Shown here in pieces: positions 11,950 to 22,868 of a stretch of DNA of 64,000 nucleotides (positions are counted from its first letter, which is position 1; the number at the start of each line of letters is the position of its first letter). Origin of the DNA: Epichloe hybrida (taxonomy: Eukaryota; Ascomycota; Sordariomycetes; Hypocreales; Clavicipitaceae). The stretch is from contig JAFEKR010000052.1 in assembly GCA_019022495.1 (NCBI GenBank), positions 186,001 through 250,000 on the forward strand, given 5' to 3'. The position numbers were made by a program, and so were the translations under genes. Under the pieces are notes generated by a model. The model saw only the letters and a list, made by a program, of their open reading frames with translations. It had not been told where the DNA came from and did no database searches.

Positions 11950-13478
11950 TCTGTTAAGACAAGGGAAAATTATCTGCTCCGGCGATCATGAGTAAAATCA
12001 CATGATCCCAGCCCACCAATGAACGACCCAGGTGTTCAGAAAGATGGAGAACTTTGCGACCAAGATTCTCAGCAGGCGATAGGGCTTTACTCGCACAACA
12101 ATGCACCACGTAATTAGATGCATTGGCCACAATCAATGACCCCCCAAAAAAAAAATCAATAATGCACCACGTTAACCGCGTGAGAAGTTGAATTCTACAA
12201 TTGGTACCGATTTTGCCAATCAGGCATTAGGCAAGGCGCAATAGTACCGTGTCTAATCCGTGTACTGGAACATAAGGCTTACGACATGTGGGCAATTACA
12301 CGACCAACTAGACAATCTAGCAAACTCGAATTCAATGCATGAATTGAAACTAGAGACTGCTCTGTAACGTTCCCCCAATATCCTCATAACTGATCCCCAA
12401 TAATATTGTGGGGGAAACCCAACAATTGTTTTGGACTTAATCCGTACCTGTCTACTGTTGCGGCGGAACGTAATTGGAAGACCATTTGCACGTGGTGGAG
12501 CCACAGTCCAAGGTCTTGGTTCGGCAGAGGGATCCGTCTGGTTGTTTGAAAGTCCTCCACACGCACCAATTGACTAAGACTGGGGCTTCGCAAGCTGCCA
12601 TCGTATTGCGTGAAAAAAGAAGAATATTTCAATGAATGGCGACTTCGGTCAATGCCGTAAAAGTCAATCTTCCTTGCGCGATTGATTCAAACCCATTACA
12701 TATTTTGATAAGGAGGACAGCTTTTAAGTTAATGATCAACCTTTGCTTAACATTGCCTGCCGTTGGATCGATCATCGGCAGTGTCACCATATCGGGCAGG
12801 CCATGAATGTGGCTGCATGCCTGATATTAGCAAACATGTGAGGTGATTGGGGGCCAAAAATGATTTGTGCGTGCATTGACGCTTTGCCATAGTTCTGTGC
12901 AATAAAGGGTTTCAAAGTTGCACAGCAATGTAACAGAGCAAATCGGAGAAAGTGCAAATTCTGCACGATAAGCAAGTGTGTCACTGTTCGGTTGTATTTT
13001 TGCACTTAGGAAGGGGGAGGTGGGTGTGGTTTTCGCACTTGTAAACACATACAAGGCAGGGCAAGGGCAGGGTTGCTCTACTAGGCTGATGAACCCCTCT
13101 CTCTTTCCTGATGTGGAGCATCACATTCGGGAACATTTTGTGAAATAACAGTGTGCATAGGATGTTTCGAGGATGAATTCTCGATCGTGCTGAGCCCATG
13201 ATCCAATGGCAACTCTGAGAGACGAGATAAAACGTGTGAACACCTATTTGCAGGCTACAAGTTTTTTGCACTTTGCATCCATGGAAACACGTGACTTCGC
13301 GACCAAATTTAACACCTCAGGCATAAGCTCGTGTTGAAATCCGAGTGTGAGCGTCTTGACACTGGGATTCCAAAACTCGGAACAACTTGCGAAATCGGAA
13401 AACCTCTTTCAACAATGGTACAGTATTGAGCGTCTCACCTTCTCTTCTGCGACTAATTTCGACATGATATAGAGCACC
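11950..13478. other. Gene-poor, relatively AT-rich stretch
   Basis: No supportable gene. ORFs are short and compositionally odd on both strands. The word AATGCACCACGT occurs twice (about 12102 and 12163). Base composition is visibly more AT-rich than around the housekeeping genes, and with the orphan kinase-like gene it could be a decayed repeat island. Confidence 0.45.
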
Positions 13479-13886
13479 GTGGATCATGAACTCATCTCTG
13501 TCCGCTTCAAACATGGCATCCACACAATCTATCTCTTTGTAGAGGCATCAGCACCCATGTCTGATGTATCCGCAGAATTGGTCAATGTCCTGAGGGACCG
13601 GTATCCGGGAGGTCTCTTTACATCCATTTCACCAGCGAAGACTACATCCCTTCCGTCAGAGCCCGTCTTGGCATACGGAGTGCTCAATGTCCCCAACGAC
13701 CCTTCAAGAGGGTGGAAGAGAATCAAGACAGGCGATGGTGAAGTCAACAGTCCCACCAAGTGCGGCATAAAAAACAATAGCATTGTAGCCTTCACCTTCG
13801 TCACGGACCATATTGATGATGAAGTGCTGTTCGAGGTGGAGTGGCCCAAGGATGACGATGAGCTCTACGAGCAGGTGGGAGGATGA
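13479..13886 (+). CDS. Small hypothetical protein
   Basis: Single-exon ORF of 135 aa. The start MDHELISVRFKHGIHTIYLF, then SDVSAELVNVLRDRYPGGL, an IKNNSIVAFTFV strand and an acidic tail (EVEWPKDDDELYEQ), reads like a real folded protein. The opening beta-hairpin, then a helix, then strands hint at a ubiquitin-like fold, but this is inference. I do not recognise a named family. An antisense ORF over its first 45 bp has no features of its own. Confidence 0.5.
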   Translation: MDHELISVRFKHGIHTIYLFVEASAPMSDVSAELVNVLRDRYPGGLFTSISPAKTTSLPSEPVLAYGVLNVPNDPSRGWKRIKTGDGEVNSPTKCGIKNNSIVAFTFVTDHIDDEVLFEVEWPKDDDELYEQVGG

Positions 13887-14380
13887 GCAAAAGCCGAGGG
13901 TTTCCTCGTCGTATGACAGTTCGCTTACCGAGCGTCTATAGAAACAAGCAGCCACTCTCCATCCCGCGTTCAAGCCCGTGAGATTCTATGCGATAAATGC
14001 AAGTAAAACATGAATACAACGAGACCTTTGAGACCTTTTCATCGCATGTGGTGGAGAGTAGAACAAACGGGCAACCCCACCCACCCTCATGGACTTCAAC
14101 TCTACAGAAATCTTCCGTCAAGCACCGGGTCGAGGTTCCTGCAAATTATGTATTGGCAGCTCCACGGTTCAGATCTGCATTCTTCATGACGCGGTAGCGT
14201 TCCGAGGTCCCCGCGGGGGTAAGAAGTGGGGTCCATCCACGCCAGCTTCGTCACGTCAAGACTCAACAACAACCCGAGGTAAAAACCAGACATCTCGAGT
14301 CTTAACAGACCACCAACTCTACATCAGGCATCGATCGATTCAGTTTGCTGGAAGTCCGAATCATACCTCAACTTCTCATA

Positions 14381-16026
14381 ATGCGGGCTTCCATCTGCAA
14401 AGGGCGCTTGCTGCTGCTCGGCACGAGCCTCGTGGCCCTTGGGACATCTTCCCAAGATGCCCAGCGTCCACTTCACCTTCACGTGCCCGGGCCCGAAAGG
14501 CACCACCATCGAGTTGACCCGGCTATTCTGGCAGCCTTGCAGAAACACCCAGACCCAGTTGACGCTTTCGTTTCGTTGCATCCAGAGCTGACCGATCAGC
14601 TCGCACAGCCTCGCCTGTTACACATCTTTGACGAAGGAACCACCAAATGGTTGACCGAGGGAGACAAGCTGCGGCTGAAGCGCAAGAGCAAGAAGTTCGC
14701 CGACATCACGGACCACGATGAATTCATCAAAGCAAATCGAATCAACTCCATGGCTGGCGAAGCTCGTACGTCTCAAGACTGAATGGCTGATCGACCGACC
14801 CTTTGATGGCCACGACTAATTGCAAAAAAAGACCTGCCAAAGCTATCCCACCATGGCATCATCAAGCCGTTGCTTCCACGTGTGTCTACCGAGAGAATGC
14901 ACAAGGACTTGGAGCACCTTACGAGCTATTACACCCGTTATTTTGGTAGCGTTACCGGAGAGCGCAGCGCGCTATGGTTGCACAACCAAATCGCCGAGGT
15001 TGGATGTTTGGTCGCGTCCTTGTCTGATAATGTACTGATGTCTGAACCGTAGATTATCAAGAACTCTCCCTTTCACACACACATTTCACTCGAGTTCTTC
15101 ACGCACGAATTCCCCCAACCATCCATCATTGCCCGATTTGAACCCAAAGTCCGGAATTACTCGCTGCCTCTGACCATCATTGGCGCGCACCAGGGTTCCA
15201 TGAATTACTTGTTCCCTTTGCTTCCGGCTCCTGGTGCGGACGACGATGGCTCCGGCACGGTAAGCATTCTAGAAGCCTTTCGCGTGCTGGCAGATAGCGG
15301 CTTTATACCCGCCAACGGGCCCGTCGAGTTTCATTGGTACGCCGCAGAGGAAGGTGGACTCCTCGGTAGCCAGGCGATTGCACGATACAAGAAGGAATCT
15401 GGAGCTCGAATTGGTGCCATGATGGAATTTGTAAGTCGCCTCGACCCCCTCCTTCGCGCGCAAGAAGCTGGATGGGGGAATACCATCTGCTGAAGACGAA
15501 GTAGGACATGACTGCGTTTGTAGCGCGAAACGCAACCGAGTCGATTGGTTTTATCGAAACTCAAGCAGATGCCCCGCTGACGAAATGGGCCGCAAACTTG
15601 GCAAACGAGTACATATCGATTCCAGCCAAGATTTACACATTGCCGGGGTAGGTTCGCATTTCTGACCAGTCGCCGTTCAAAATGCATCGAACTAATTCGT
15701 AACGAGTCCCAGCGGCGCTGGATCCGATTACATGTCTTTCACCAGCCTAGGCTATCCCGCCGCGTTTGCGTCAGAGGGCAACCCTTCCGCCAGCAGCTTT
15801 CCTGGAGAGTTTGACCCCTACATCCACACAGAAAGGGACACCTTGGATGTTGACGACGAGACGGGGACATTCTCGTTCGAGGTAAACACCACTGAGTGGC
15901 TACGTCTCCACAATAGGCAAAACGCCCTCATGCTGACGGATTGAAATGCAGCATATGGCCCGTTTCTCCGAGCTTGCAATTGCGTTTGTTGTGGAACAGG
16001 CAGGCTGGGATAACAAGTGGCGATGA
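14381..16026 (+). CDS. Secreted M28 leucine aminopeptidase (LAP1-like)
   Basis: Six exons (14381-14765, 14832-14998, 15053-15430, 15505-15647, 15713-15881, 15952-16026) give 438 aa. There is a signal peptide (LLLLGTSLVALGTSSQ) and a prosegment of about 90 residues. The co-catalytic zinc domain has the ligand His in GAHQGS, bridging Asp in APGADDDGSG, base and ligand Glu in YAAEEGGLLGS, ligand Asp in MMEFDMTAF, and ligand His in PYIHTERDTLD. These exopeptidases release N-terminal residues from peptides outside the cell. One oddity is that the second-shell Asp that normally follows the first ligand His (GAHxDS) is Gly here. The usual disulfide-bearing C-x-x-x-C-S-D-H segment is GGAGSDYMSF, without cysteines. 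The prediction rests on clean splice sites and complete frame continuity. Confidence 0.88.
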
Positions 16027-16198
16027 TTTTTTCACAAGTGGAGGGTTGATGCTTTAGCGGGAATGGACTTGTCAATTATGGCCATTTGCCAATTACTATC
16101 TGGAAGTGTGTGAGCGCATTGGAGCACATTGGTAGGGGAAATCTTTGGTGACGTCTTAGTGCAACGACGCGCAAAGCATTTCAATTTAAACACTGCCG

Positions 16199-16861
16199 TC
16201 ATTTCGGCGCCGGCTGACTTATATCATCCTTCTCAAAGTACTTGACCTCGTCGGAATTGATGTACTTTGCCACGTTATCGGCCTGCCACTTCTTCAGGGA
16301 GAAGCCCACCCCTTCGTGGCTGTAGTCCTTTTCGTTGTTCTGGTCCTTGTGGTGCTTGACGCGGATGAAGTCGTCATGCACGGTGGCGGGATCGAGGCTC
16401 AGGGTGATGAGAGAGTTGAGCGTCACGGTCTTGGGGAGCAGCCGCGGGGTCCACCTCTGCTCGTTCTTGAACTGCAGCACGTCGTCGTCGCTCCGGACCA
16501 CCTCGTACCCCGTGTTCTCGCTCGCGCTGAAAAGCCTGGGCAGGGCGAACCACTGCCCGGCGACCTTGTGCCGGTTGTCGGCGTAGCCGAACTGGTCGTC
16601 GTAGACGCAGTCCGGGGTGTAGCGCTTCACGCGGTCGATCGAGGGGCGGCACGAGTAGAGGGCGACGATGTCGTCGAGGAGCGCCTGTCGCTGGGGGCTC
16701 AGCGGGAGCGACCTGGTGGGATCGGGCGTGTAGTCCGACGACGAGCTTGTCTGCCTCGACTCGAAGTCTGACCCGGGGGCGGCCGAGCTCTTCTTGGACA
16801 TGGTGCGTGCTTGTCTGGCGAGGAGTGACGAGGCTGTGATGGCGAGGCGACGGACTGGCAT
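16199..16861 (-). CDS. NTF2/SnoaL-like fold protein, probably mitochondrial
   Basis: Single exon, 220 aa. The N terminus MPVRRLAITASSLLARQARTM looks like a matrix-targeting presequence with an alternative internal Met. It is followed by a Ser-rich linker and a compact domain of about 140 residues (LLDDIVALYSCRPSIDRVKR, CVYDDQFGYADN, WFALPRLFS, FKNEQRWTPRLLP, DDFIRVKHHKDQ). The helix-then-curved-sheet layout matches NTF2/SnoaL-like proteins of unknown function conserved in filamentous fungi. No catalytic residues can be assigned. It is convergent with the aminopeptidase, 172 bp apart. Confidence 0.65.
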   Translation of the reverse strand: MPVRRLAITASSLLARQARTMSKKSSAAPGSDFESRQTSSSSDYTPDPTRSLPLSPQRQALLDDIVALYSCRPSIDRVKRYTPDCVYDDQFGYADNRHKVAGQWFALPRLFSASENTGYEVVRSDDDVLQFKNEQRWTPRLLPKTVTLNSLITLSLDPATVHDDFIRVKHHKDQNNEKDYSHEGVGFSLKKWQADNVAKYINSDEVKYFEKDDISQPAPK

Positions 16862-17788
16862 ATTTTTGTGCTCTGGCGGCGACGGGGGGAGAGCATGTCA
16901 GGTTTCTAGTAGAACATTTTTATGGTGGGTGTGCTGTAGCTTTGTTTCGATATCAGAAAGTTTGCCGCCCTTTTTTCCCGAGTCGTTGTCGTCATACAGT
17001 GCAAGGTGCTGCGACGAGCTCATGGTTGCTGGTCTCGCGGCAGCGTTATGTATCTGGACAACAAGCATGCAGGGGCGAAACTTCTCCTTTTTTCCCCCAT
17101 TTGGGTCAAGACGAGCCACTTCGACGAGCCATGGCGGCGGATGACAGCTTGAAGTAACGAGTTGAAATTGTCTCTGCTGAAGCGCGGTGCATGCACCCCC
17201 CCCCTCACCCCTCCCCTCCACCCCGCCAGTTTACGGAGTAAATACATACATGTTGTATGTAGACTAGATCCCCCCTGTCCCTTCCCTCGGCTCATTCTCC
17301 GAGCGACACCCCCTCTCGGCCAATCACATCTCGACCTCAAGTTCCTCGAGTTGCCGAAACAGGATGACGGGGGTGATGCCTGAGGCTGCAATGTGAGGCT
17401 GTGAACATCCCCAATACAACTGATGGAGTTGTTGATAGTGATTTATGAACATGCCCACGGGGATTTGGCGAAAGCCCATGGCGTTTCTCCTGCCATTTAC
17501 GGACACCCAGCAATATACATGTAAATGCCGATGAACGATTGCTGCCGCTTAAATTGAGAAAAAGAAGAGATTGGTATTCAATAAAAAATTAAAATGTCAA
17601 ATCGACGTGGTCTAGTCATATCCTCGTGTTCATTTCGTGTTCCTCATGTTGGTTTGGCCAATTCCCCGTGTAATGTAATTTGAAGCCCATTCCTTCCTTT
17701 GCGCCGAAACAATCCCTGTTTTTTTTTTTTTTTTTTTTTTACCTGAATCCTCCCATGTGTTCTCGCAATGGTTACATTCCAAGCCTGC
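16862..17788. other. Intergenic region
   Basis: No supportable gene. It includes the promoter of the NTF2-like gene and the 3' flank of the next minus-strand gene. A run of 22 T occupies 17719-17740 and a C-rich run lies near 17198-17220. Confidence 0.5.
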
Positions 17789-18555
17789 TCAGAGGAGTAG
17801 CCCCGCGTCGACCCTCCTCCTCTTGATGGAGCCCTGAAGCTCAGAAAAGTGCGTCGGCATGGTGAAGTGCGCCTCGTATCGACATGGCTCAGGGCTGGCC
17901 TCGTCCATCAAGTCGAGCCCCGGTTGAGAAAGCAGACTTGCTGCCGGGAAGGCGTAGCTGTCCAGAGGGAAGAAGCTTGCATCAACATTCACCGTCGGGT
18001 CCTCCCAGTCGACGGAGAATTGACGGCCGACGCGAGCGGCCGACGATTCCCATGGTGAATACAAGGAGGGACATGTGTCCGGTATTGAAGCTGCGTCATC
18101 ATCAGTTCGTGGCGTGTAAATCGGGCTGTATGACTGCGAAGAATAGACACTGTTATTCCGTTAGCTTTCTTGTCCACACGCGTGGCCGCGCACTGTGCTT
18201 GGAGTCATTACCTCGAGACTGCTGAGTTTGAGTTTGAGTTTGACGATGATGATGATGATGATGATGTGTGGAAGAGAGTTGCGTCGGAATCAAAGCCGTT
18301 CGCCGTCATGTCTCTATTGCGGAACTCGTGATGCCAGTAATCCGGAATCGGCGGCCGTCGCCGCGCAGTAGCCAGATGCGAGTTGCCATGTTGCAAAAGG
18401 GGCGGTGTAGTGTCAAACCGCAACGTAGAGTCGAGGCTGCAGTGATGGTTTTCGGGATATATCCTCGTCTTTTCGTCGAATGATTGCGGTAGCAGCGACG
18501 TCGACACCATGATGAAGCCCTGCCATGTCTTGACAGACACGAATTCGCCGTCCAT
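17789..18555 (-). CDS. Hypothetical protein, low-complexity Ser/Asn-rich
   Basis: Two exons (18555-18212 and 18125-17789) with an 86-nt intron (18126-18211) give 226 aa; the Met at 18510 would give 211 aa. The acceptor at 18126 is the only nearby one that keeps the downstream frame (PIYTPRTDDDAASIPDTC). Residues near the splice are a (S)n(NS)n run encoded by a GATGAT/GAGTTT-type repeat at 18225-18266. The C-terminal half is acidic/aromatic (FSVDWEDPTVNVDASFFPLD) and ends in a basic patch KRRRVDAG that could be a nuclear signal. I recognise no family. A disordered nuclear regulator is a guess. Confidence 0.5.
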
Positions 18556-19683
18556 GACGACTTGATATTGGATTATTGGATTGCAACGATGTCGTTCCGT
18601 AAGAGTTTAGCGTTGCGCTGCGTCGATGTGGAATTATGCCTTTGTCTTTCCGCTGAGTTTACCAATGTGAGCTTGGACATGGGAAAGAGTTCGAAAAGAC
18701 GTTTTTTTTATACCAGGCACAATGCAGGAAGAATGAGGGTTGTGGTTTTTCTCTCTTCCCTTTTTTCCAAGGATGTTTCTTTTTCTTCGATTGTTAAGCG
18801 TAACCTCTCGCCTCTCCTTTTTGCCCCGACTAATGTGTGAAACAGGTGGACACCAACGCCGGATCTGATGGGGGTGGGCACAAACAACCTCGAGCTTGGA
18901 ATGTGCTACTGAACAGACGCAAGTGAGCTACGCAGCGGTGCCCACTACTGCAAGCAGTAGTTGCAGTAGTTGAGGCTGGCATGGCACGGGATAGGGATAG
19001 GGTCGTCCGAGCCATCTGCTGACCTGGCAAAGCATGTGTGTCCCTTGTTCATCACGGCACAAGTTGGGCCTCGAGAAGCCGAGCAACAATCCAACAAATA
19101 CTGCTGCTCCAACATGCCTAGTGTGAGCGTCTTAAACCACTTTGGGGGCTGGCTTGGCATTGGAGTTCAGGACGTGAAACATGTGTGGTGGTGACAGATG
19201 GAGATGCGAGAGAGAAAAAAAAAAGGGGGGGGGGGTTCTCATACCGGGCTACCGGGCCTGTCTCATTATGCATGCACCTCTTCTTAAAACCCAGGCAGCG
19301 TAAGACATTTGCTCGCACGTCTCTCTGGAAACACTGGCGTTTATTGTACATGTTGTAATCGTTGTCATCCTCACATGCCCGCCTGGATGACTCGGGCGAA
19401 GGGGAAAACTCAGCACCGTGTGGGGGCAGGGAGAGGACAGATTCATCAGCTGCAAGATTTTGCTTGAGTACGGAATACACGTGCTGCCCATCAAGACGAC
19501 GTGGCGCGTGACCAGATTGCCCATCCCCGATTGGCCATCCCAGATTGGCCATTCCCATTCGGGAATATGCATCCTGGCTGCGGGGTGTCGTCGCATGCAA
19601 CCTTCAAAAAAAAAAAAAAAAAAAAAAAAACCCCGAGGCCCAACGTCAACGAAGCCTGCAAAGACCAGAGCTCCGTGTGTAGC
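18556..19683. other. Intergenic region upstream of HAD gene
   Basis: No supportable gene. It contains a G run near 19224 and a 25-A run (19606-19630), 53 bp before the chosen HAD start. The short word TTGGCCATCCC is repeated near 19530-19552. Confidence 0.5.
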
Positions 19684-20670
19684 ATGCCCAAACGCAACCT
19701 CCTGCTATGCTTTGATGCTTTTGGCACCTTGTTCTGGCCCAAGCCAACCGTGGCCCAGCAATATGGGCAAGTTGCGCGACAATGCGGCATGGCTGCTGGC
19801 TGGACCCAAGGCGAGCTTCAGTCGCACCTCGCCGCCGCAATCCAAGACGAGGCAAAGGTGCACCCAAACTACGGAAAGGCCTCCCGACTCAGCCCTACAA
19901 AGTGGTGGACCAATGTCTGTCTTCCGAACCCTCGCACAATGGTGCCACTGATCGTTGACAATGTTTCATCCCAGGTGATATACAAGACGTTCCAGCCATT
20001 TGCCCGTGACCAGCCGTTACCGGCAGACCTGGCTCCAGCGCTAATACAAAGGTTCTCATCAAGTCGGGGGTATCATGTCGAGCAAGACTTGGTGGCTACC
20101 TTGAGGAGATTGAAGAAGCAAAGGAGGTCGAATATGGCGTTTGACAGGATCGTGATTGGCGTCGTCACAAATTCCGACGATAGGGTCCCAAGCGTCCTTT
20201 CGTCGTTTGGCCTCAGTGTCAGTCCGTTGCGCTACGGAACCCATGACAAACTTCCCTTTATTGGGGGCCAGCCTTATGACATCGACTTTACTTGCATGTC
20301 ATACGACACTGGTTATGGAAAGCCTCATGCGGGCATGTTTCGCGCCGCTGAGCATCTTTTGACCCAAGTTGTCGCTGCGGGCCATATCCAGACCGTCTCT
20401 GAAGCAGATTTGGACACCGACTCATGGCAGAAACTGCATGTCGGGGACGAAGATGCCAAGGACGTGGTGGGAGCTCTCAACGCGGGCTGGAACCCCGTGC
20501 TTCTGGATCAAGATGGGAAGTGTGCCGAGATGCCTAGTTTGGAAGAGCAATCCAACCAGTCCATCTCCAGTGTCTTTCAAAGGCATAGCACGGTGAGGGT
20601 TCAATCGATTCGAAATCTGGTTTCGTGGCTTTTGGGCGAAACCGATCGTGACCGCCGCTGCGAGCCGTAG
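19684..20670 (+). CDS. HAD-superfamily hydrolase (HDHD3-like)
   Basis: Single exon, 328 aa from MPKRNLLLCFDAFGTLF. HAD motif I is DAFGT (nucleophile Asp11). Motif II is VVTNSDD, motif III Lys is in YGKPHAGMF, and motif IV is HVGDEDAKDVVGALNAGW. A helical cap lies between motifs I and II. The open frame extends 61 codons upstream through a poly-A tract (poly-Lys) with no family features, so I reject the 19501 start. HDHD3-like HADs are soluble phosphatases of unknown substrate. The second motif I position is Phe rather than Asp, as in other members lacking the usual acid/base Asp, so activity cannot be assumed. Confidence 0.8.
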   Translation: MPKRNLLLCFDAFGTLFWPKPTVAQQYGQVARQCGMAAGWTQGELQSHLAAAIQDEAKVHPNYGKASRLSPTKWWTNVCLPNPRTMVPLIVDNVSSQVIYKTFQPFARDQPLPADLAPALIQRFSSSRGYHVEQDLVATLRRLKKQRRSNMAFDRIVIGVVTNSDDRVPSVLSSFGLSVSPLRYGTHDKLPFIGGQPYDIDFTCMSYDTGYGKPHAGMFRAAEHLLTQVVAAGHIQTVSEADLDTDSWQKLHVGDEDAKDVVGALNAGWNPVLLDQDGKCAEMPSLEEQSNQSISSVFQRHSTVRVQSIRNLVSWLLGETDRDRRCEP

Positions 20671-21113
20671 AAGCCACGCTGGGTGGGAGCCGACAGGACC
20701 CAGCCGGTCGAACATAGATGGAGACCCGGCCACGACACACCCAACAAGGGATCTATAAGTGTTTACTCGGTGCGGTGTTTACTCGGTACGGTGTGCAGAA
20801 AATAGGCATCTTGGCGCGCATACGTGATTAATAGACTAGTAGCAGTGCGTGACTTCGCCTTCAGTCAGTGTCAATGTACACGTAGTTGTCACTTCCTGAC
20901 TAAGCGCCGCGTGTCCCCAATGGCCCACCCCGTGGCATGCATTTGCATCCCTCCCCCTATCCCTGATCCCAGGCCCTCCCATGGCGTTCGACGTTCGACG
21001 AGACGCCGACCTCACCACGCAGACAGACCGGACTTCTTTCTTGTTCTACCGCGCACGATTGGGACAAAGCTCTTTGTCTTGATGCACCGTAATCTGTACA
21101 TGCTGCTGGTTTC
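20671..21113. other. Intergenic region between tandem genes
   Basis: No gene seen. The word CGGTGTTTACTCGGT is nearly duplicated at about 20758-20790, in the terminator or promoter region between the HAD gene and the TED1-like gene. Confidence 0.5.
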
Positions 21114-22868
21114 ATGTTGGTTCGGGCCCTCCTCCGCAATGGCTTCGGCCTCATGGTGCCCGTGGCCGTAGCCTGTTCGATTTACCTATATCTGTATCCA
21201 TTCTTCAACCGATGCGCTTTCCCCTTACCTTCACGAGATGAAGACGAGGCTTTCGAAGTAACCAGGAACTTGCACTGGCCTTTTGCAGACGAAAATGCCC
21301 ATCCGCATCTCTCGCCGACGAAGCAGGCACCCTTTCGACTCCTCGCGCTTGGCGATCCTCAACTTGAAGGCGATACATCGATACCAATAGCTTACCTGGG
21401 CGTGTTTCCCCATGTCAAAACCATCTTTCGACGACTCACCTACAAAATCTGGCACGATTCCCTCAGAGATCGCGTGCGGATGATAGTGCACGATGTCATT
21501 GATATCTTCTTTGAGGACATCCCTTTCATCTTCGAGTCCTTTCGCAAACGATTCGATCTCTTTGGCAACGACTTTTATCTGGCGCACATTTACCGAACCG
21601 TGCACTGGTGGACACAACCAACCCACGTGTCTGTTCTGGGAGATCTTCTCGGCAGCCAATGGATTGAAAACGACGAGTTCGACCGCCGGGGCCGTCGATT
21701 CTGGAATAGAACGTTCCTTGGGGGTGAGCGTGTACCCGACGACGTTGCCATGTGGCCGAGCCATGAGTACAACCTGTCAGGGCTGCTCGATGGCAGTGAC
21801 CAAGAAAAAGTTTGGACGCGAAGAATCATGAACGTGGCCGGCAATCATGATATCGGCTACGCCGGTGATCTGACACCGGAGCGGGTGAAACGATTTGAAC
21901 GAGTCTTCGGCAAAGCAAACTATGAGCTGCGCTTCGAGTTACCTGTGACAGATGCCGAAGCCAATGCCACAATACATGACCATGGCACGAACCCTGGTTC
22001 TGTGCGACTACCCCCCGAGGTACGAATTGTGGTATTGAACGATATGAATCTGGACACGCCGGCCAAAGACCAGGGACTACAGGAAGCAACGTATCACTTC
22101 ATCAATGCCGTCATCGGCACGGCTTGTGCCGTCGAGTACAAGGGGCAATTCACCCTGATCTTGACCCATATCCCCCTGTACAAGCCTGCGGGCGTTTGCG
22201 TCGACGCGCCCTTCTTCGACTTTCACGGACCCGAAGAAGGCGGCGGTGTCAAGGAACAATATCTCCTAAGTGCCGATGCAAGCAAAGGACTCCTTGAGGG
22301 GATTTTCGGCGTCGGCCGCGACCCCCAGGGATCTGGCCAGGGCTTAGGCCGTCCCGGCCTCGTCCTCAACGGCCACGACCACGAAGGCTGCGATACATAC
22401 CATTTTGTCAATCAAACAAACGGCACCAGCCCCGAAGAACGATCTTGGGAGTCACGTCGGTGGAAAGATGCCAAACTGTCCAACATCCCCTCAATGGAAA
22501 AGCACCCCGGCCGCCGAGAAATCACTGTGCGCAGCATGATGGGAGACTTTGGCGGAAATGCCGGCTTGCTCAGTATGTGGTTCAATCTCGAGACATGGGA
22601 GTGGGAACACGAATACGTCGATTGCCCGCTTGGACGACAACACTTCTGGTGGATGACACACTTTTTGATATTGGGCGTTGTATTCTCTGGGGTTGCCTAC
22701 GTCGCGGTGGTGTGTCTCGAAGCACAAGGTGTTGATGTAGATGCCGGACTTGGCAAAGGCGTCAAATGGGCGCAATCCAAGCTGGAAGGAATCCAGAAGG
22801 CCAGGAAAGCACAAGCAGCGAAGGGGGACGGGGCATTTGAAAATGGGAAACCTCCCGAAAAGTCATGA
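21114..22868 (+). CDS. TED1: ER-membrane metallophosphoesterase, TED1/CDC1/PGAP5 family
   Basis: Single exon, 584 aa. There is an N-terminal signal-anchor (about residues 11-31) and a calcineurin-like core with GDPQLEG (Asp81), GDLLGSQW (Asp177), GNHDIG (244-247), LTHIPLY and GHDHEGCD (420-423). A C-terminal membrane segment lies at about 517-540 (LILGVVFSGVAYVAVVCL), then a charged cytosolic tail. The family acts in the ER lumen on ethanolamine-phosphate on GPI-anchor mannoses, allowing GPI-protein cargo to leave the ER. All metal-binding motifs are present, so the enzyme should be active. The ending KPPEKS is not a classical KKxx. Choice between TED1 and CDC1 paralogues is less certain than the family. 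Confidence 0.85.
   Translation: MLVRALLRNGFGLMVPVAVACSIYLYLYPFFNRCAFPLPSRDEDEAFEVTRNLHWPFADENAHPHLSPTKQAPFRLLALGDPQLEGDTSIPIAYLGVFPHVKTIFRRLTYKIWHDSLRDRVRMIVHDVIDIFFEDIPFIFESFRKRFDLFGNDFYLAHIYRTVHWWTQPTHVSVLGDLLGSQWIENDEFDRRGRRFWNRTFLGGERVPDDVAMWPSHEYNLSGLLDGSDQEKVWTRRIMNVAGNHDIGYAGDLTPERVKRFERVFGKANYELRFELPVTDAEANATIHDHGTNPGSVRLPPEVRIVVLNDMNLDTPAKDQGLQEATYHFINAVIGTACAVEYKGQFTLILTHIPLYKPAGVCVDAPFFDFHGPEEGGGVKEQYLLSADASKGLLEGIFGVGRDPQGSGQGLGRPGLVLNGHDHEGCDTYHFVNQTNGTSPEERSWESRRWKDAKLSNIPSMEKHPGRREITVRSMMGDFGGNAGLLSMWFNLETWEWEHEYVDCPLGRQHFWWMTHFLILGVVFSGVAYVAVVCLEAQGVDVDAGLGKGVKWAQSKLEGIQKARKAQAAKGDGAFENGKPPEKS

Noticed and set aside
13317..13523. Minus-strand 68-codon ORF overlapping the small hypothetical gene
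   Set aside because: It overlaps the start of the better plus-strand frame and has no recognisable features.
19501..19683. Upstream in-frame start for the HAD gene
   Set aside because: It would translate a 25-A run as poly-Lys and add 61 residues with no family match; the HAD motif I lies ten residues after the chosen Met.
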